Shown in pieces: positions 15,991 to 26,264 of a stretch of 64,000 nucleotides of DNA. Under the pieces are notes generated by a model. The model had not been told where the DNA came from and made no database searches. It saw only the letters and a list, made by a program, of their open reading frames with translations. Both the position numbers and the translations under genes were made by a program. Location of the stretch: NCBI RefSeq assembly GCF_013523055.1, contig NZ_JAAMQM010000001.1, forward strand, positions 372,001-436,000. Direction: 5' to 3'. The number at the start of each line of letters is the position of its first letter. The stretch's first letter is position 1. The stretch is from Pseudomonas capeferrum. GTDB taxonomy: Bacteria > Pseudomonadota > Gammaproteobacteria > Pseudomonadales > Pseudomonadaceae.

Positions 15991-16662
15991 ATGCGCGAAC
16001 AGGATTACGCCGTTCAACACGGCCAGCAGGTCGAGCAGCGGGAGGTCAGCAAGGTCCTGCGCAACACCTACAGCCTGCTGGCACTCACCCTTGCCTTCAG
16101 CGGTGTCATGGCCTTTGTCGCACAGCAGATGCGGGTCGGCTACCCGAACGTTTTCGTCGTGCTCATCGGCTTCTACGGGCTGTTCTTCCTGACCGCCAAG
16201 CTGCGTGATTCGGTCTGGGGCCTGGTCTCGACCTTCGCCCTCACCGGCTTCATGGGCTTCATCCTCGGGCCGATCCTCAACCGCTACCTCGGCATGAGCG
16301 GCGGCGCGGAAGTGGTCAGCTCGGCCTTCGCCATGACGGCGCTGGTGTTCGGTGGCCTGTCGGCCTACGTGCTGATCAGCCGCAAGGACATGAGCTTCCT
16401 CAGCGGCTTCATCACCGCAGGTTTCTTCGTCCTGCTGGGCGCCGTGGTGGCAAGCTTCTTCTTCCAGATCAGCGGCCTGCAACTGGCGATCAGTGCCGGC
16501 TTCGTGCTGTTCTCCTCGGTCTGCATCCTGTTCCAGACCAGCGCGATCATTCATGGTGGTGAGCGCAACTACATCATGGCGACCATCAGCCTGTATGTGT
16601 CGATCTACAACCTCTTCATCAGCCTGCTGCAACTGTTCGGCCTGATGGGTCGAGACGACTGA
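15991..16662 (+). CDS. Bax inhibitor-1/YccA family membrane protein, 223 aa
   Basis: Seven hydrophobic segments and the family end motif SLYVSIYNLFISLLQLFGLM, close to E. coli YccA, an inner-membrane protein that is a substrate and modulator of the FtsH protease. The N terminus (MREQDYAVQHGQQVEQREVS) is a short cytoplasmic tail. ATG 15991 is preceded by CACAGGAGTCTCGCC. Single-gene unit: its own promoter candidate upstream and a strong terminator 20 bases after the stop. Modulation of membrane-protein quality control is inferred from YccA. Confidence 0.93.
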   Translation: MREQDYAVQHGQQVEQREVSKVLRNTYSLLALTLAFSGVMAFVAQQMRVGYPNVFVVLIGFYGLFFLTAKLRDSVWGLVSTFALTGFMGFILGPILNRYLGMSGGAEVVSSAFAMTALVFGGLSAYVLISRKDMSFLSGFITAGFFVLLGAVVASFFFQISGLQLAISAGFVLFSSVCILFQTSAIIHGGERNYIMATISLYVSIYNLFISLLQLFGLMGRDD

Positions 16663-16680
16663 TCTCCAGAGTGATGATGA

Positions 16681-16706
16681 AAAGCCCGCTTCGGCGGGCT
16701 TTTTTG
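16681..16706 (+). terminator. Rho-independent terminator
   Basis: AGCCCGC-TTCG-GCGGGCT followed by six T residues, with a UUCG-type tetraloop, immediately after the YccA-like gene. Confidence 0.9.
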
Positions 16707-16874
16707 TGGGCGCCTGGACTGGATGCCTGGCTGGCTACCGCGATATGGGCGCAATCAGCGACAGGCCGCACTACAGGTTGAAACAACGCACCGATGCCTT
16801 CCTGCTCATTCCCCTACCCCAATCCGGCTCCGACCCGTAGAATGCGCTCCTTTTCTTCCGGGGCAGCCTTACCC

Positions 16875-18257
16875 ATGAGTTCGATAGAACACGGGCCAGA
16901 CGCGAGTGCGTCTACCAATGAACTGGTCCTCGGCCTCGAGGACAAGCCGCGCCCACTGATCGGAATGCTCGCGGCCTTGCAACACCTGCTGGCGATCATC
17001 GTGCCCATCGTTACGCCTGGCCTGTTGATCTGTCAGGCATTGGGCGTTTCCACACGAGACACCAATCTGATCGTCTCCATGTCCCTGGTGATTTCGGGCA
17101 TCGCCACCTTCGTGCAGTGCCGTCGTTTCGGGCCTTTCGGCGCCGGCCTGCTGATCGTGCAGGGCACCAGCTTCAACTTCGTCGGGCCGCTGATCGCCGG
17201 CGGGGCGCTGATGGTCAAGCAAGGCACACCGGTGGAAGGGGTGATGGCGGCGATTTTCGGTGTCGTGATCGCGGGTTCGTTCGTGGAGATGGGCGTGTCG
17301 CGCATCCTGCCGTTCATCAAACGACTGATCACCCCCCTGGTGACCGGCATCGTGGTGCTGATGATCGGCCTGACCCTGATCAAGGTCGGCTTGATCAGCA
17401 TGGGCGGGGGCTTCAGTGCGATGGGTAATGGCACTTTCGCCAATGGCGAGAACCTGTTGCTGTCGGGTGTGGTGCTGGCGATCATCGTGGTGCTCAACCG
17501 TATTCCGGTCGTATGGATGCGCAGTTGCGCGATCGTGATCGCTTTGGCGGTCGGCTACGCGCTGGCAGGCTACCTTGGCCGTCTGAACTTCACGGGCATG
17601 CATGAGGCCGCGCTGTTCCAGGTGCCGATGCCGTTTCACTTTGGCCTGGGCTTCTCCTGGGCCCTGTTCATCCCGATGCTGGTGATCTACCTGGTCACGT
17701 CGCTGGAAGCCATCGGCGACGTCACCGCCACCAGCAAGGTGTCGCGGCAGCCAGTCGAAGGCCCGGTGTGGATGCAGCGCATCAAGGGTGGCGTACTGGT
17801 CAACGGCGCCAATTCGCTTCTGGCGGGGATCTTCAACACCTTCCCGAGCTCGATCTTCGCGCAGAACAACGGAGTCATCCAGCTGACCGGCATCGCCAGC
17901 CGCCATATCGGCATCTGGATCGCGGCCATGCTGGTGCTGTTGGGCCTGTTTCCTAGTGTCGCAGGCGTGATTCAAGCGGTGCCCGAACCAGTGCTCGGCG
18001 GCGCGGCCATGGTCATGTTCGGCGCGGTAGCGGCCTCCGGCATCAACATCCTGGCCAGCACGCGTCTGGATCGCCGCGCCCTGCTGATCATTGCCGTGTC
18101 CCTTGCCCTTGGCCTGGGCGTGGCGCAGGTGCCGGAGTTCCTTGCCCACATGCCTGCCGCCTTGCGCAACGTGCTCGAATCCGGTGTCGCCACCGGCGGC
18201 ATCTGCGCGGTGGTATTGAATTGGTTCCTGCCAGACAGCGAGCCACGCACGGCCTGA
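16875..18257 (+). CDS. NCS2 family uracil/xanthine-type nucleobase permease, 460 aa
   Basis: Inner-membrane nucleobase:cation symporter of the NAT/NCS2 family. Family motifs: LQHLLAIIVPIVTPGLLI in helix 1, the Gln-containing NAT-like region of helix 3 (FVQCRRFGPFGAGLLIVQGT), the acidic helix-8 motif LVTSLEAIGDVTATS and helix-10 region GIFNTFPSSIFAQNNGVIQL. About 12-14 hydrophobic spans and normal length. The N/G-V and T-S-x-E-x-x-G-D pattern points to xanthine/urate-type carriers more than to uracil-only carriers, but the substrate is not certain. ATG 16875 (MSSIEHGPDA) is the family-like start; the frame is open from 16794. Confidence 0.9.
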   Translation: MSSIEHGPDASASTNELVLGLEDKPRPLIGMLAALQHLLAIIVPIVTPGLLICQALGVSTRDTNLIVSMSLVISGIATFVQCRRFGPFGAGLLIVQGTSFNFVGPLIAGGALMVKQGTPVEGVMAAIFGVVIAGSFVEMGVSRILPFIKRLITPLVTGIVVLMIGLTLIKVGLISMGGGFSAMGNGTFANGENLLLSGVVLAIIVVLNRIPVVWMRSCAIVIALAVGYALAGYLGRLNFTGMHEAALFQVPMPFHFGLGFSWALFIPMLVIYLVTSLEAIGDVTATSKVSRQPVEGPVWMQRIKGGVLVNGANSLLAGIFNTFPSSIFAQNNGVIQLTGIASRHIGIWIAAMLVLLGLFPSVAGVIQAVPEPVLGGAAMVMFGAVAASGINILASTRLDRRALLIIAVSLALGLGVAQVPEFLAHMPAALRNVLESGVATGGICAVVLNWFLPDSEPRTA

Positions 18258-18298
18258 CGCCCGCGCCTCATGCTCGGCGCATGTCTGCCGAGCGCCCC

Positions 18299-18328
18299 GA
18301 AAGCCCGCGCCGACAGGTGCGGGTTTTT
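18299..18328 (+). terminator. Rho-independent terminator after the NCS2 permease gene
   Basis: CCCGC and GCGGG arms around a ten-base loop followed by TTTTTT, 40 bases after the stop. Confidence 0.75.
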
Positions 18329-18366
18329 TGCTTTATCATGACCACAGTTCCCCAAAAGAGCCTTTC

Positions 18367-18759
18367 ATGAAATTCGCGATTGCGGTCTTTTCTCCGCCCC
18401 ATGCGCCCTCCTCCCGTCGCGCCTTGCGTTTTGCCGAGGCGGCGTTGGCCGGTGGGCACGAGATCAGCCGGTTATTCTTCTACCAGGATGGCGTGCACAG
18501 TGCCTCGGCCAATGTAGTCGCGCCGCAGGATGAGCTGGACGTCGCGGCTCGATGGCGAGCCTTCATCAGCGAGCAGGGCCTCGATGCCGTGGTCTGCATT
18601 GCGGCGGCGTTGCGCCGTGGCGTGCTCGATGACGAGGAGTCCAGGCGCTATCAACGTCCCGCGGCTAACCTGCCGGCGCCCTGGGCGTTGTCGGGCCTGG
18701 GTCAATTGCACGAAGCCGCGCAACTGGCTGACCGCCTGGTCTGCTTCGGAGGAGATTGA
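18367..18759 (+). CDS. tusD: TusD sulfurtransferase subunit, 130 aa
   Basis: First gene of the sulfur relay for 2-thiolation of U34 in tRNA-Glu, -Gln and -Lys. It accepts persulfide from TusA and passes it to TusE within the TusBCD hexamer. DsrE-like fold: MKFAIAVFSPPHAPSSRRAL with alternating strands and helices. Cys77 in VVCIAAALRRGV corresponds to the active-site Cys78 of E. coli TusD. Normal length. The next gene starts two bases after the stop, so tusD, tusC, tusB, tusE and a trpD2-like gene form one translationally coupled operon. The same window encodes MnmA, the final thiolase, at 38 kb. Confidence 0.95.
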   Translation: MKFAIAVFSPPHAPSSRRALRFAEAALAGGHEISRLFFYQDGVHSASANVVAPQDELDVAARWRAFISEQGLDAVVCIAAALRRGVLDDEESRRYQRPAANLPAPWALSGLGQLHEAAQLADRLVCFGGD

Positions 18760-18760
18760 A

Positions 18761-19120
18761 ATGGCCAGATCCCTGCTGATCATCAGCCGCCAGGCACCTT
18801 GGAAAGGGCCGTCCGCCCGCGAAGCGCTGGACATTGCCTTGGCGGGCGGTGCATTCGATCTACCGCTGGGCATGCTGTTCCTCGACGATGGCGTATTCCA
18901 GCTGCAAGCCGAGCAACAGCCTGCAGTACTCGAGCAGAAGAATCTCGCCGCCAATCTGCAGGCGCTGCCAATGTTCGGCGTAGATGAACTGTTCGTCTGC
19001 GCACACAGCCTCGCCGCGCGCGGTCTTGACTTGTGCCACCTGGCGCTGCCGGCCGAACCGCTCGACGCCCCAGCCCTGAGGGCCTTGATTGCCCGTTTCG
19101 ACGAAGTGATAACGCTCTGA
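18761..19120 (+). CDS. tusC: TusC, TusBCD complex subunit, 119 aa
   Basis: DsrF-like subunit of the TusBCD complex, structurally related to TusD but without the catalytic role. The sequence starts MARSLLIISRQAPWKGPSAR and contains LGMLFLDDGVFQLQAEQQPA, typical of TusC. The start follows GGAGATTGAA, one base after tusD ends, and its TGA overlaps the tusB ATG by one base (TGATG). Confidence 0.94.
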   Translation: MARSLLIISRQAPWKGPSAREALDIALAGGAFDLPLGMLFLDDGVFQLQAEQQPAVLEQKNLAANLQALPMFGVDELFVCAHSLAARGLDLCHLALPAEPLDAPALRALIARFDEVITL

Positions 19121-19416
19121 TGACCACACTGCATGTAATTGCCCACTCCCCCTTCGCGGACAACCGTCTTGCCAGCTGCCTGCGGCTACTCGGCATCGAG
19201 GATGCGCTACTGCTCTGCGGCGATGCGGTCTATGCCTTGCGCCCTGGCAGCGAGCCGCTACGCGACCTGCAGGCCATGAACCTGGAGGGGCGTCTGTTCG
19301 CCCTGAAAGAGGACCTGCAGGCACGCGCCATCGATGGCGGCCTGGCCAAGGCCGTGGATTATCCGGCCTTCGTCGAGCTCTCGCTCCATCATGACAAGGT
19401 CAACAGCTGGCTATGA
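19120..19416 (+). CDS. tusB: TusB, TusBCD complex subunit, 98 aa
   Basis: Small DsrH-like subunit: MTTLHVIAHSPFADNRLASC, then a strand-helix pattern with GIEDALLLCGDAVYALRPGS. It completes the TusBCD hexamer. Length is typical (about 95). It overlaps tusC by one base and tusE by four (ATGA), showing tight translational coupling. Confidence 0.93.
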   Translation: MTTLHVIAHSPFADNRLASCLRLLGIEDALLLCGDAVYALRPGSEPLRDLQAMNLEGRLFALKEDLQARAIDGGLAKAVDYPAFVELSLHHDKVNSWL

Positions 19417-19748
19417 ACGACCTGACTGTCGATGATCGATCCATCGCACTGGACAAGGATGGCTTCCTGGTCGACTTGAACGACTGGTCGCCAGAGGTGG
19501 CCGAGGCCTTGGCCCAGCGCGAACAACTGTTGCTGACCTCGGATCACTGGGAGATCCTGGACGTGCTGCGTGACTTTTATGCGCAATACCAGCTCGCACC
19601 CGCCACACGGCCACTGATCAAGTACACCGCGCTGAGGCTAGGCCCCGAAAAAGGCAACAGCCCGCACTTGAACCGCCTGTTCAATGGCACTCCCGCCAAG
19701 CTCGCCGCCAAGCTGGCGGGCTTGCCCAAGCCGACCAACTGCATATGA
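19413..19748 (+). CDS. tusE: TusE/DsrC family sulfur carrier, 111 aa
   Basis: Takes sulfur from TusD and delivers it to MnmA. DsrC-family features: KDGFLVDLNDWSPEVAEALA near the N terminus, LLLTSDHWEILDVLRDFYAQ in the middle and the flexible C-terminal arm with the essential penultimate cysteine (Cys110 in PTNCI). Its ATGA overlaps tusB and its own stop overlaps the next gene by four bases. Confidence 0.95.
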   Translation: MNDLTVDDRSIALDKDGFLVDLNDWSPEVAEALAQREQLLLTSDHWEILDVLRDFYAQYQLAPATRPLIKYTALRLGPEKGNSPHLNRLFNGTPAKLAAKLAGLPKPTNCI

Positions 19749-20749
19749 CCGAGTACAGCATGCCGACGCCAGCTCCCCTGACCTTGGAAACCCCGCCCGA
19801 ACATCCCTTCGCCGAGTTCGTGCGCATCCTTGGAAAAGGCAAGCGCGGTGCCCGCGGACTGAACCGCGAAGAGGCCCGGGCGGCCATGACCTTGCTGCTG
19901 GAAGAAAAGGTCGAGGACACCCAGCTTGGCGCCTTCCTCATGCTGTTGCGGCACAAGGAGGAAAGCCCCGAAGAGCTGGCAGGCTTCACCGAGGCGCTGC
20001 GTGCTCACCTGAAGGCACCGGCCATCTCGGTCGACCTGGACTGGCCCACCTACGCAGGCAAGAAACGTCACCTGCCCTGGTACCTGCTGGCGGCAAAGTG
20101 CCTGGCAGCCAATGGTGTGCGGATCCTCATGCACGGCGGTGGCGCCCATACGGCCGGCCGTCTCTACACCGAACAAGTGCTCGATCTGTTGCAGATCCCG
20201 CTGTGCCGGGACTTCCCTGCTGTCGAGCAAGCCCTGGATACCCGACACCTGGCATTCTTCCCACTGCAGGACTGGGCTCCGGGTTTGCAGCGAATGATCG
20301 ACCTGCGTAACACGCTGGGCCTGCGTTCGCCGATCCATTCCCTGGCGCGGGTACTCAACCCCTTGTCCGCCAAGTGCGGCCTGCAGAGCATCTTCCACCC
20401 TGGCTACCAGGCCGTGCACCGCGAAGCCAGCCGCCTGTTGGGCGACCGCGTGATTGTGGTCAAGGGTGACGGCGGCGAGATCGAGGTCAACCCGGATGTC
20501 ATCAGTCACCTGTATGGCGCGGCGGATGGCGAAGCCTGGGATGAGGAATGGCCAGCGCTCAGCGCCCAGCGTCATGTCAAGCCGGCCAACCTGGATCCTC
20601 GGCAGTTGCTGGCGGTGTGGAATCGTGAGGCGGCGGACAGCTACGGCGAACTGGCGGTACTGGCGACCATGGCCCTGGCGTTGAGAGGTCTTGGACAGGA
20701 CCGCGAACACGCTTTCCAGACAGCTCAAACCTTCTGGAATGACCGTTGA
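19745..20749 (+). CDS. TrpD2/YbiB-like glycosyltransferase-fold protein, 334 aa
   Basis: Anthranilate phosphoribosyltransferase-fold protein of the YbiB/TrpD2 type, not a tryptophan enzyme: the family binds nucleic acid in vitro, and YbiB belongs to the LexA regulon in E. coli. Visible are the TrpD N-terminal helices (GLNREEARAAMTLLLEEKVE, AFLMLLRHKEESPEELAGFT) and the glycine-rich segment HGGGAHTAGRL; the anthranilate-site residues of true TrpD are not conserved. It is the fifth gene of the tus operon with an ATGA overlap, a neighbour relation that suggests a role in tRNA or nucleic-acid metabolism (inference). Confidence 0.85.
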   Translation: MTEYSMPTPAPLTLETPPEHPFAEFVRILGKGKRGARGLNREEARAAMTLLLEEKVEDTQLGAFLMLLRHKEESPEELAGFTEALRAHLKAPAISVDLDWPTYAGKKRHLPWYLLAAKCLAANGVRILMHGGGAHTAGRLYTEQVLDLLQIPLCRDFPAVEQALDTRHLAFFPLQDWAPGLQRMIDLRNTLGLRSPIHSLARVLNPLSAKCGLQSIFHPGYQAVHREASRLLGDRVIVVKGDGGEIEVNPDVISHLYGAADGEAWDEEWPALSAQRHVKPANLDPRQLLAVWNREAADSYGELAVLATMALALRGLGQDREHAFQTAQTFWNDR

Positions 20750-20856
20750 AACATCAATGGATTCGATAATGAGGGCGCAGTCTTTGCGCTAGTTCTTCGA
20801 ACGATAAACCCTACACTGGGCTCCAATGACAAACGACAGGTTTCGAGGAGCACGAT

Positions 20857-21825
20857 ATGGGCTTATTGATCGAAGGTCGCTGGCATGACCAGTGGTACGA
20901 GAACAGCAAGGACGGCACCTTCCAACGAGAAAATGCCCAGCGTCGCGATCAGCTGCCCGCCGCCGAAGCCGGGCGTTACCACCTCTATGTCTCGCTTGCC
21001 TGCCCCTGGGCCCACCGCACGCTTATCCTGCGCGCCCTCAAGGGTCTCGAGCCGCTGATCGACGTTTCGGTCGTCAGCTGGCTGATGGGTGAACATGGCT
21101 GGACCTTCGACGCGCAGCAGGGATCGACCGGCGACAAGCTGGACGGTCTAACCTATCTGCACCAGCGCTATACCAAGGATGACCCGACATACACGGGCCG
21201 CGTCACCGTGCCGGTGCTTTGGGACAAACAGGAGCAGCGCATCGTCAACAATGAATCGTCCGAGATCATCCGCATTTTCAACCATGCGTTCGACGGCATT
21301 ACCGGCAATCGCCTGGACCTTTACCCGGAGCCCCTGCGACCGGTGATCGATCAGCTCAATGAACGGATCTACCCGGCGGTCAACAATGGCGTCTACCGGG
21401 CAGGCTTCGCCACCGCGCAGCATGCCTATGAACAAGCCTTCGACGAAGTATTCGCCGAGCTGGATCGCTTGGAGCAGCTATTGGATGGCCAGCGCTATCT
21501 GGCGGGGGAATATCTGACCGAGGCCGACGTGCGCCTCTTCACCACGCTGGTGCGCTTCGACGCCGTCTACTTCGGGCACTTCAAGTGCAACTTGCGGCGC
21601 ATCGCCGACTACCCGAACCTCTCCAACTGGCTACGCGAACTGTACCAGTGGCCGGGCATCGCGCAGACGGTGAACCTGGAGCATATCCAGAACCACTATT
21701 ACCTGAGCCACAAGACTATCAACCCGAACGGCATCGTGCCCAAGGGTCCTGAGCAGGACTTCGGCCTGCCTCACGACCGGGAGCGTATGACGGGTCGCGG
21801 TATCTGGCACAAGACGGGAGAGTGA
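20857..21825 (+). CDS. Glutathionyl-hydroquinone reductase (YqjG-type GST), 322 aa
   Basis: Xi-class glutathione transferase that removes glutathione from glutathionyl-hydroquinones. The cysteine active site C49-P-W-A-H-R lies in SLACPWAHRTLILRALKG; thioredoxin-fold residues VPVLWDKQEQRIVNNESSEI (cis-Pro and E-S glutathione contact) follow, and a helical C-terminal domain carries YLAGEYLTEADVRLFTTLVR and the end motif RGIWHK. Length is normal for the class (about 320). An upstream AGGAGCACGAT fits the ATG at 20857. Stand-alone gene with a bidirectional terminator after the stop. Confidence 0.92.
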   Translation: MGLLIEGRWHDQWYENSKDGTFQRENAQRRDQLPAAEAGRYHLYVSLACPWAHRTLILRALKGLEPLIDVSVVSWLMGEHGWTFDAQQGSTGDKLDGLTYLHQRYTKDDPTYTGRVTVPVLWDKQEQRIVNNESSEIIRIFNHAFDGITGNRLDLYPEPLRPVIDQLNERIYPAVNNGVYRAGFATAQHAYEQAFDEVFAELDRLEQLLDGQRYLAGEYLTEADVRLFTTLVRFDAVYFGHFKCNLRRIADYPNLSNWLRELYQWPGIAQTVNLEHIQNHYYLSHKTINPNGIVPKGPEQDFGLPHDRERMTGRGIWHKTGE

Positions 21826-21831
21826 CCGCGC

Positions 21832-21856
21832 GAGCGGGCCTGGACAAGGCCCGCTC
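21832..21856. terminator. Bidirectional hairpin between convergent genes
   Basis: GAGCGGGCCT and AGGCCCGCTC form a perfect 10-bp stem with a five-base loop between the stops of the GST gene and cysG. Short T/A runs only, so strength is uncertain. Confidence 0.65.
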
Positions 21857-21861
21857 AGGCT

Positions 21862-23247
21862 TCATTGACTGCCTTCGAACCACGCCAGCTTTTCACGCAA
21901 CTGCACCACTTCCCCGACTATCACCAAGGTTGGCGCATGCACTTCGTGCTGGGCGACCAGCGCGGGCAGATCCGCCAGGGTACCGGTGAACACCCGCTGG
22001 TTGCGCGTCGTCCCCTGCTGCACCAGGGCAGCCGGGGTGGCAGGCGCGCGACCGTGGCGAATCAACTCGGCGCAGATGGTCGGCAAGCCGACCAGACCCA
22101 TGTAGAACACCAGGGTCTGCGCCGGTGCGACCAAATCGTTCCAAGGCAAGTTGCAGGTACCGTCCTTGAGATGTCCGGTGACGAAACGTACCGATTGCGC
22201 ATAGTCACGATGCGTCAACGGAATGCCACCGTAGGCGGAACAGCCGCTGGCCGCGGTGATACCCGGCACCACCTGGAAGGGAATCCCATGCTCGGCCAGT
22301 TCTTCGATTTCCTCGCCACCGCGACCGAAGATGAAGGGATCTCCGCCTTTGAGTCGCAGCACGCGCTTGCCCTCACGGGCCAGATCGACCAGCAGCCGGT
22401 TGATCTGCTCCTGCGGCACGGCGTGTTCGGAACGACGCTTGCCCACATACAACCGCTCGGCATCGCGTCGACACATCTCGATGATCGCCGGAGCTACCAA
22501 GCGGTCGTAGAGCACCACGTCGGCCTGTTGCATCAGGCGCAGCGCGCGAAACGTCAGCAGGTCCGGATCACCGGGACCCGCGCCGACCAGATACACTTCG
22601 CCGCCCTGCTGCGCCGGGGCACCGTCCACCTTGGCCTGCAGCAGGCGTTCGGCTTCGGCGCCCTGTCCGGCCAGCTGGCGTTCGGCGATAGGCCCCTGGA
22701 AGACTTCTTCCCAGAATCCACGGCGCTGATTGACGTCCGGATAGAGCTTTTTCACCTGGTGGCGAAAACGCGCGGCCAGACCGGCCAGTTCGCCATAGGC
22801 GGAAGGAATCCAGGCTTCGAGCTTGGCGCGGATCAAACGCGCCAGCACCGGCGCATCGCCGCCACTGGAAACCGCCACGACCAGCGGCGAGCGATCGACG
22901 ATGGCCGGGAAGATCACCGTGCACAGCGCGGGCGCATCCACCACATTGACGGGCAGGCTGCGCTGTTGCGCATCGGCCGAGACCTGGGCGTTGAGCCCGG
23001 CGTCATCGGTAGCGGCGATCACCAGCCGGCAACCGTCGAGGTCGGCTGATCGATAGCCTCGCATCAAGACCTCGCCGCCGCACGCATGCGCCAAAGCCGA
23101 AAGCTGGCCGTCGACCTCCGGCGCGACGACCCGCAACGCCGCGCCGGCATCGGCCAGCAGGCGAGCCTTGCGCAAGGCGATTTCGCCACCACCGACAACC
23201 AGCACGCGGTTGCCCTGCAGCTTGTGGAACAGCGGCAGGTAATCCAT
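21862..23247 (-). CDS. cysG: CysG, trifunctional sirohaem synthase, 461 aa
   Basis: Converts uroporphyrinogen III to sirohaem, the cofactor of sulfite and nitrite reductases. The N-terminal third is the precorrin-2 dehydrogenase/ferrochelatase with NAD-binding [15 protein letters not shown] (17-31) and the [11 protein letters not shown] motif. From about residue 217 the SAM-dependent uroporphyrinogen methyltransferase begins with [20 protein letters not shown] and includes [16 protein letters not shown] and [20 protein letters not shown]. Its ATG is directly next to the serS stop (no gap). Last gene of the minus-strand run from ftsK. Confidence 0.96.
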   Translation of the reverse strand: MDYLPLFHKLQGNRVLVVGGGEIALRKARLLADAGAALRVVAPEVDGQLSALAHACGGEVLMRGYRSADLDGCRLVIAATDDAGLNAQVSADAQQRSLPVNVVDAPALCTVIFPAIVDRSPLVVAVSSGGDAPVLARLIRAKLEAWIPSAYGELAGLAARFRHQVKKLYPDVNQRRGFWEEVFQGPIAERQLAGQGAEAERLLQAKVDGAPAQQGGEVYLVGAGPGDPDLLTFRALRLMQQADVVLYDRLVAPAIIEMCRRDAERLYVGKRRSEHAVPQEQINRLLVDLAREGKRVLRLKGGDPFIFGRGGEEIEELAEHGIPFQVVPGITAASGCSAYGGIPLTHRDYAQSVRFVTGHLKDGTCNLPWNDLVAPAQTLVFYMGLVGLPTICAELIRHGRAPATPAALVQQGTTRNQRVFTGTLADLPALVAQHEVHAPTLVIVGEVVQLREKLAWFEGSQ

Positions 23248-24546
<1,299 letters not shown>

Positions 24547-24921
24547 TCAGAATTTGGTCAGATAAAGGCCGGCCCAGGTTGCAAGCAGCCCGCCAAGGAC
24601 GCTGGCGGCAGCATACCCGAAGGCCAGGGGTGCCTGGCCGCTTTCGAGCAGGCGCACCGTGTCCAGCGAAAAGGATGAAAACGTGGTCAAGCCGCCGACA
24701 AAGCCGACGAGCAGCCCGGCGCGCACTTCGATCGGCACCGACGGCTTGACGAGAAACAGTCCATATAGCATGCCGATGATCAGGCAACCCAGCAGGTTGA
24801 CCGCCAGGGTCGCGAGATAGAAATGCCTCGGCCAGTGGGTAGTCACCCACTGGCCGGTCGCAAAACGCAGCAGGGTCCCTGCGACACCCGCCACACTGAC
24901 GGATAGGATCAGTCCGATCAA
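24547..24921 (-). CDS. crcB: CrcB/Fluc fluoride channel, 124 aa
   Basis: Dual-topology inner-membrane fluoride exporter that protects against fluoride. Four hydrophobic helices, Asn43 in [15 protein letters not shown] and the signature [13 protein letters not shown] (76-88, with the phenylalanine box and central Na-binding residues). One copy only, so it acts as an antiparallel homodimer. The ATG overlaps the rarA stop (ATGA). No room exists for a dedicated crcB (fluoride) riboswitch in front of it. Confidence 0.95.
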   Translation of the reverse strand: MIGLILSVSVAGVAGTLLRFATGQWVTTHWPRHFYLATLAVNLLGCLIIGMLYGLFLVKPSVPIEVRAGLLVGFVGGLTTFSSFSLDTVRLLESGQAPLAFGYAAASVLGGLLATWAGLYLTKF

Positions 24922-26243
24922 GGTTTTCTCCGCTGCTTGGGGCTACTACGATCCAACTCGGCCAGGTGACGCAGCTTTTCGCCGATCTTGAGCTCCAGGC
25001 CTCGCGGCACCGGCTGATAGTAAGGCCGGGGCTCGAGCTCCTGCGGGAAATAATCCTCACCCGCGGCATAACCCTCGGGCTCGTCATGCGCATAACGGTA
25101 CTCATCGCCATAGCCCAACTGCTTCATCAGCTTGGTCGGCGCATTGCGCAGGTGCAGCGGGACTTCCAGCGAGCCATGCTCGGCCGCCTCGCGCACGGCT
25201 GCCTTGAAGGCTGTGTAGACGGCGTTGCTCTTCGGCGCGCAGGCCAGGTAGGTAATGGCTTGCGCCACGGCCAGTTCGCCTTCCGGGCTCCCCAGACGTT
25301 CCTGCACGTCCCAGGCCGCCAGGCACAGGCTCAGCGCCCGAGGGTCGGCGTTGCCGATGTCCTCGCTGGCCATGCGCACCACGCGCCGGGCGATGTAGAG
25401 CGGGTCGCAGCCGCCGTCCAGCATGCGCGCGTACCAATACAGCGCACCGTCGGGGTTGGAACCACGCACGGACTTGTGCAACGCCGAGATCTGGTCGTAG
25501 AACGCCTCGCCGCCCTTGTCGAAGCGCCTGCGGCTATCGCCCAGCAGGCTCTGTAACAGCTCGACATCGATTTCCGTGCCGTCCTCGGCCAGGTCAGCTG
25601 CGTTCTCGAGAAAGTTCAGCATCCGTCGGCCATCGCCATCGGCCGCCGCCATCAACATCCCAAAGGCCTCGTCGCCCACCCGCAACTGTCGCTTGCCCAG
25701 ACCCCGCTCTTCGCTCAGGGCGCGGTCGACCAGCTTGCGCAGGGCGGATTCATCCAGGCTCTTGAGCACGTATACCCGCGCCCGCGATAGCAGTGCGTTG
25801 TTCAGCTCGAAGGAGGGGTTCTCGGTGGTCGCCCCGATGAACAGCAGCGTGCCGTCTTCCACATAGGGCAGGAAGGCGTCCTGCTGCGACTTGTTGAAAC
25901 GGTGGACCTCGTCGACGAACAGAATCGTCCGACGGCCATACTGCCCGGCCTGCTGCTTGGCCACTTCGACCGCGTGGCGAATCTCCTTGACCCCGGCCAA
26001 GACCGCCGAGACCGTCTCGAAATGAGCATCGCAGAACTGGGCCAGCAACCGCGCCAGGGTGGTCTTGCCCACCCCGGGCGGCCCCCAGAAGATCATGGAG
26101 TGCAGCGCACCCTGCTCAAGCGCCTCGCGCAGCGGTTTGCCACGCGCCAACAGGTGCTCTTGCCCGACATATTCGTCCAGGTTGGAGGGACGCAGGCGGG
26201 CGGCCAGGGGCTGGGCGACAGGTTCGCTTTGAAACAGGTCCAT
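24918..26243 (-). CDS. rarA: RarA (MgsA) replication-associated recombination AAA+ ATPase, 441 aa
   Basis: Clamp-loader-like ATPase acting at stalled replication forks. Walker [15 protein letters not shown] (53-66), Walker [20 protein letters not shown] around D111-E112, sensor 1 [20 protein letters not shown] and arginine-finger/sensor 2 regions are all visible, followed by the helical tetramerisation domain with [20 protein letters not shown]. Normal length. It starts 21 bp after lolA and overlaps crcB by four bases. Confidence 0.95.
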   Translation of the reverse strand: MDLFQSEPVAQPLAARLRPSNLDEYVGQEHLLARGKPLREALEQGALHSMIFWGPPGVGKTTLARLLAQFCDAHFETVSAVLAGVKEIRHAVEVAKQQAGQYGRRTILFVDEVHRFNKSQQDAFLPYVEDGTLLFIGATTENPSFELNNALLSRARVYVLKSLDESALRKLVDRALSEERGLGKRQLRVGDEAFGMLMAAADGDGRRMLNFLENAADLAEDGTEIDVELLQSLLGDSRRRFDKGGEAFYDQISALHKSVRGSNPDGALYWYARMLDGGCDPLYIARRVVRMASEDIGNADPRALSLCLAAWDVQERLGSPEGELAVAQAITYLACAPKSNAVYTAFKAAVREAAEHGSLEVPLHLRNAPTKLMKQLGYGDEYRYAHDEPEGYAAGEDYFPQELEPRPYYQPVPRGLELKIGEKLRHLAELDRSSPKQRRKP

Positions 26244-26264
26244 GACGGATTCTCTGATGGCAAC

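Noticed and set aside
16869..18149. 426-codon antisense frame opposite the NCS2 permease
   Set aside because: Low-complexity His/Asp/Gln composition with no domain; the permease frame is clear.
24900..25000. Fluoride (crcB) riboswitch before crcB
   Set aside because: The upstream DNA is coding for the end of rarA and overlaps the crcB start; no riboswitch-like structure was seen.
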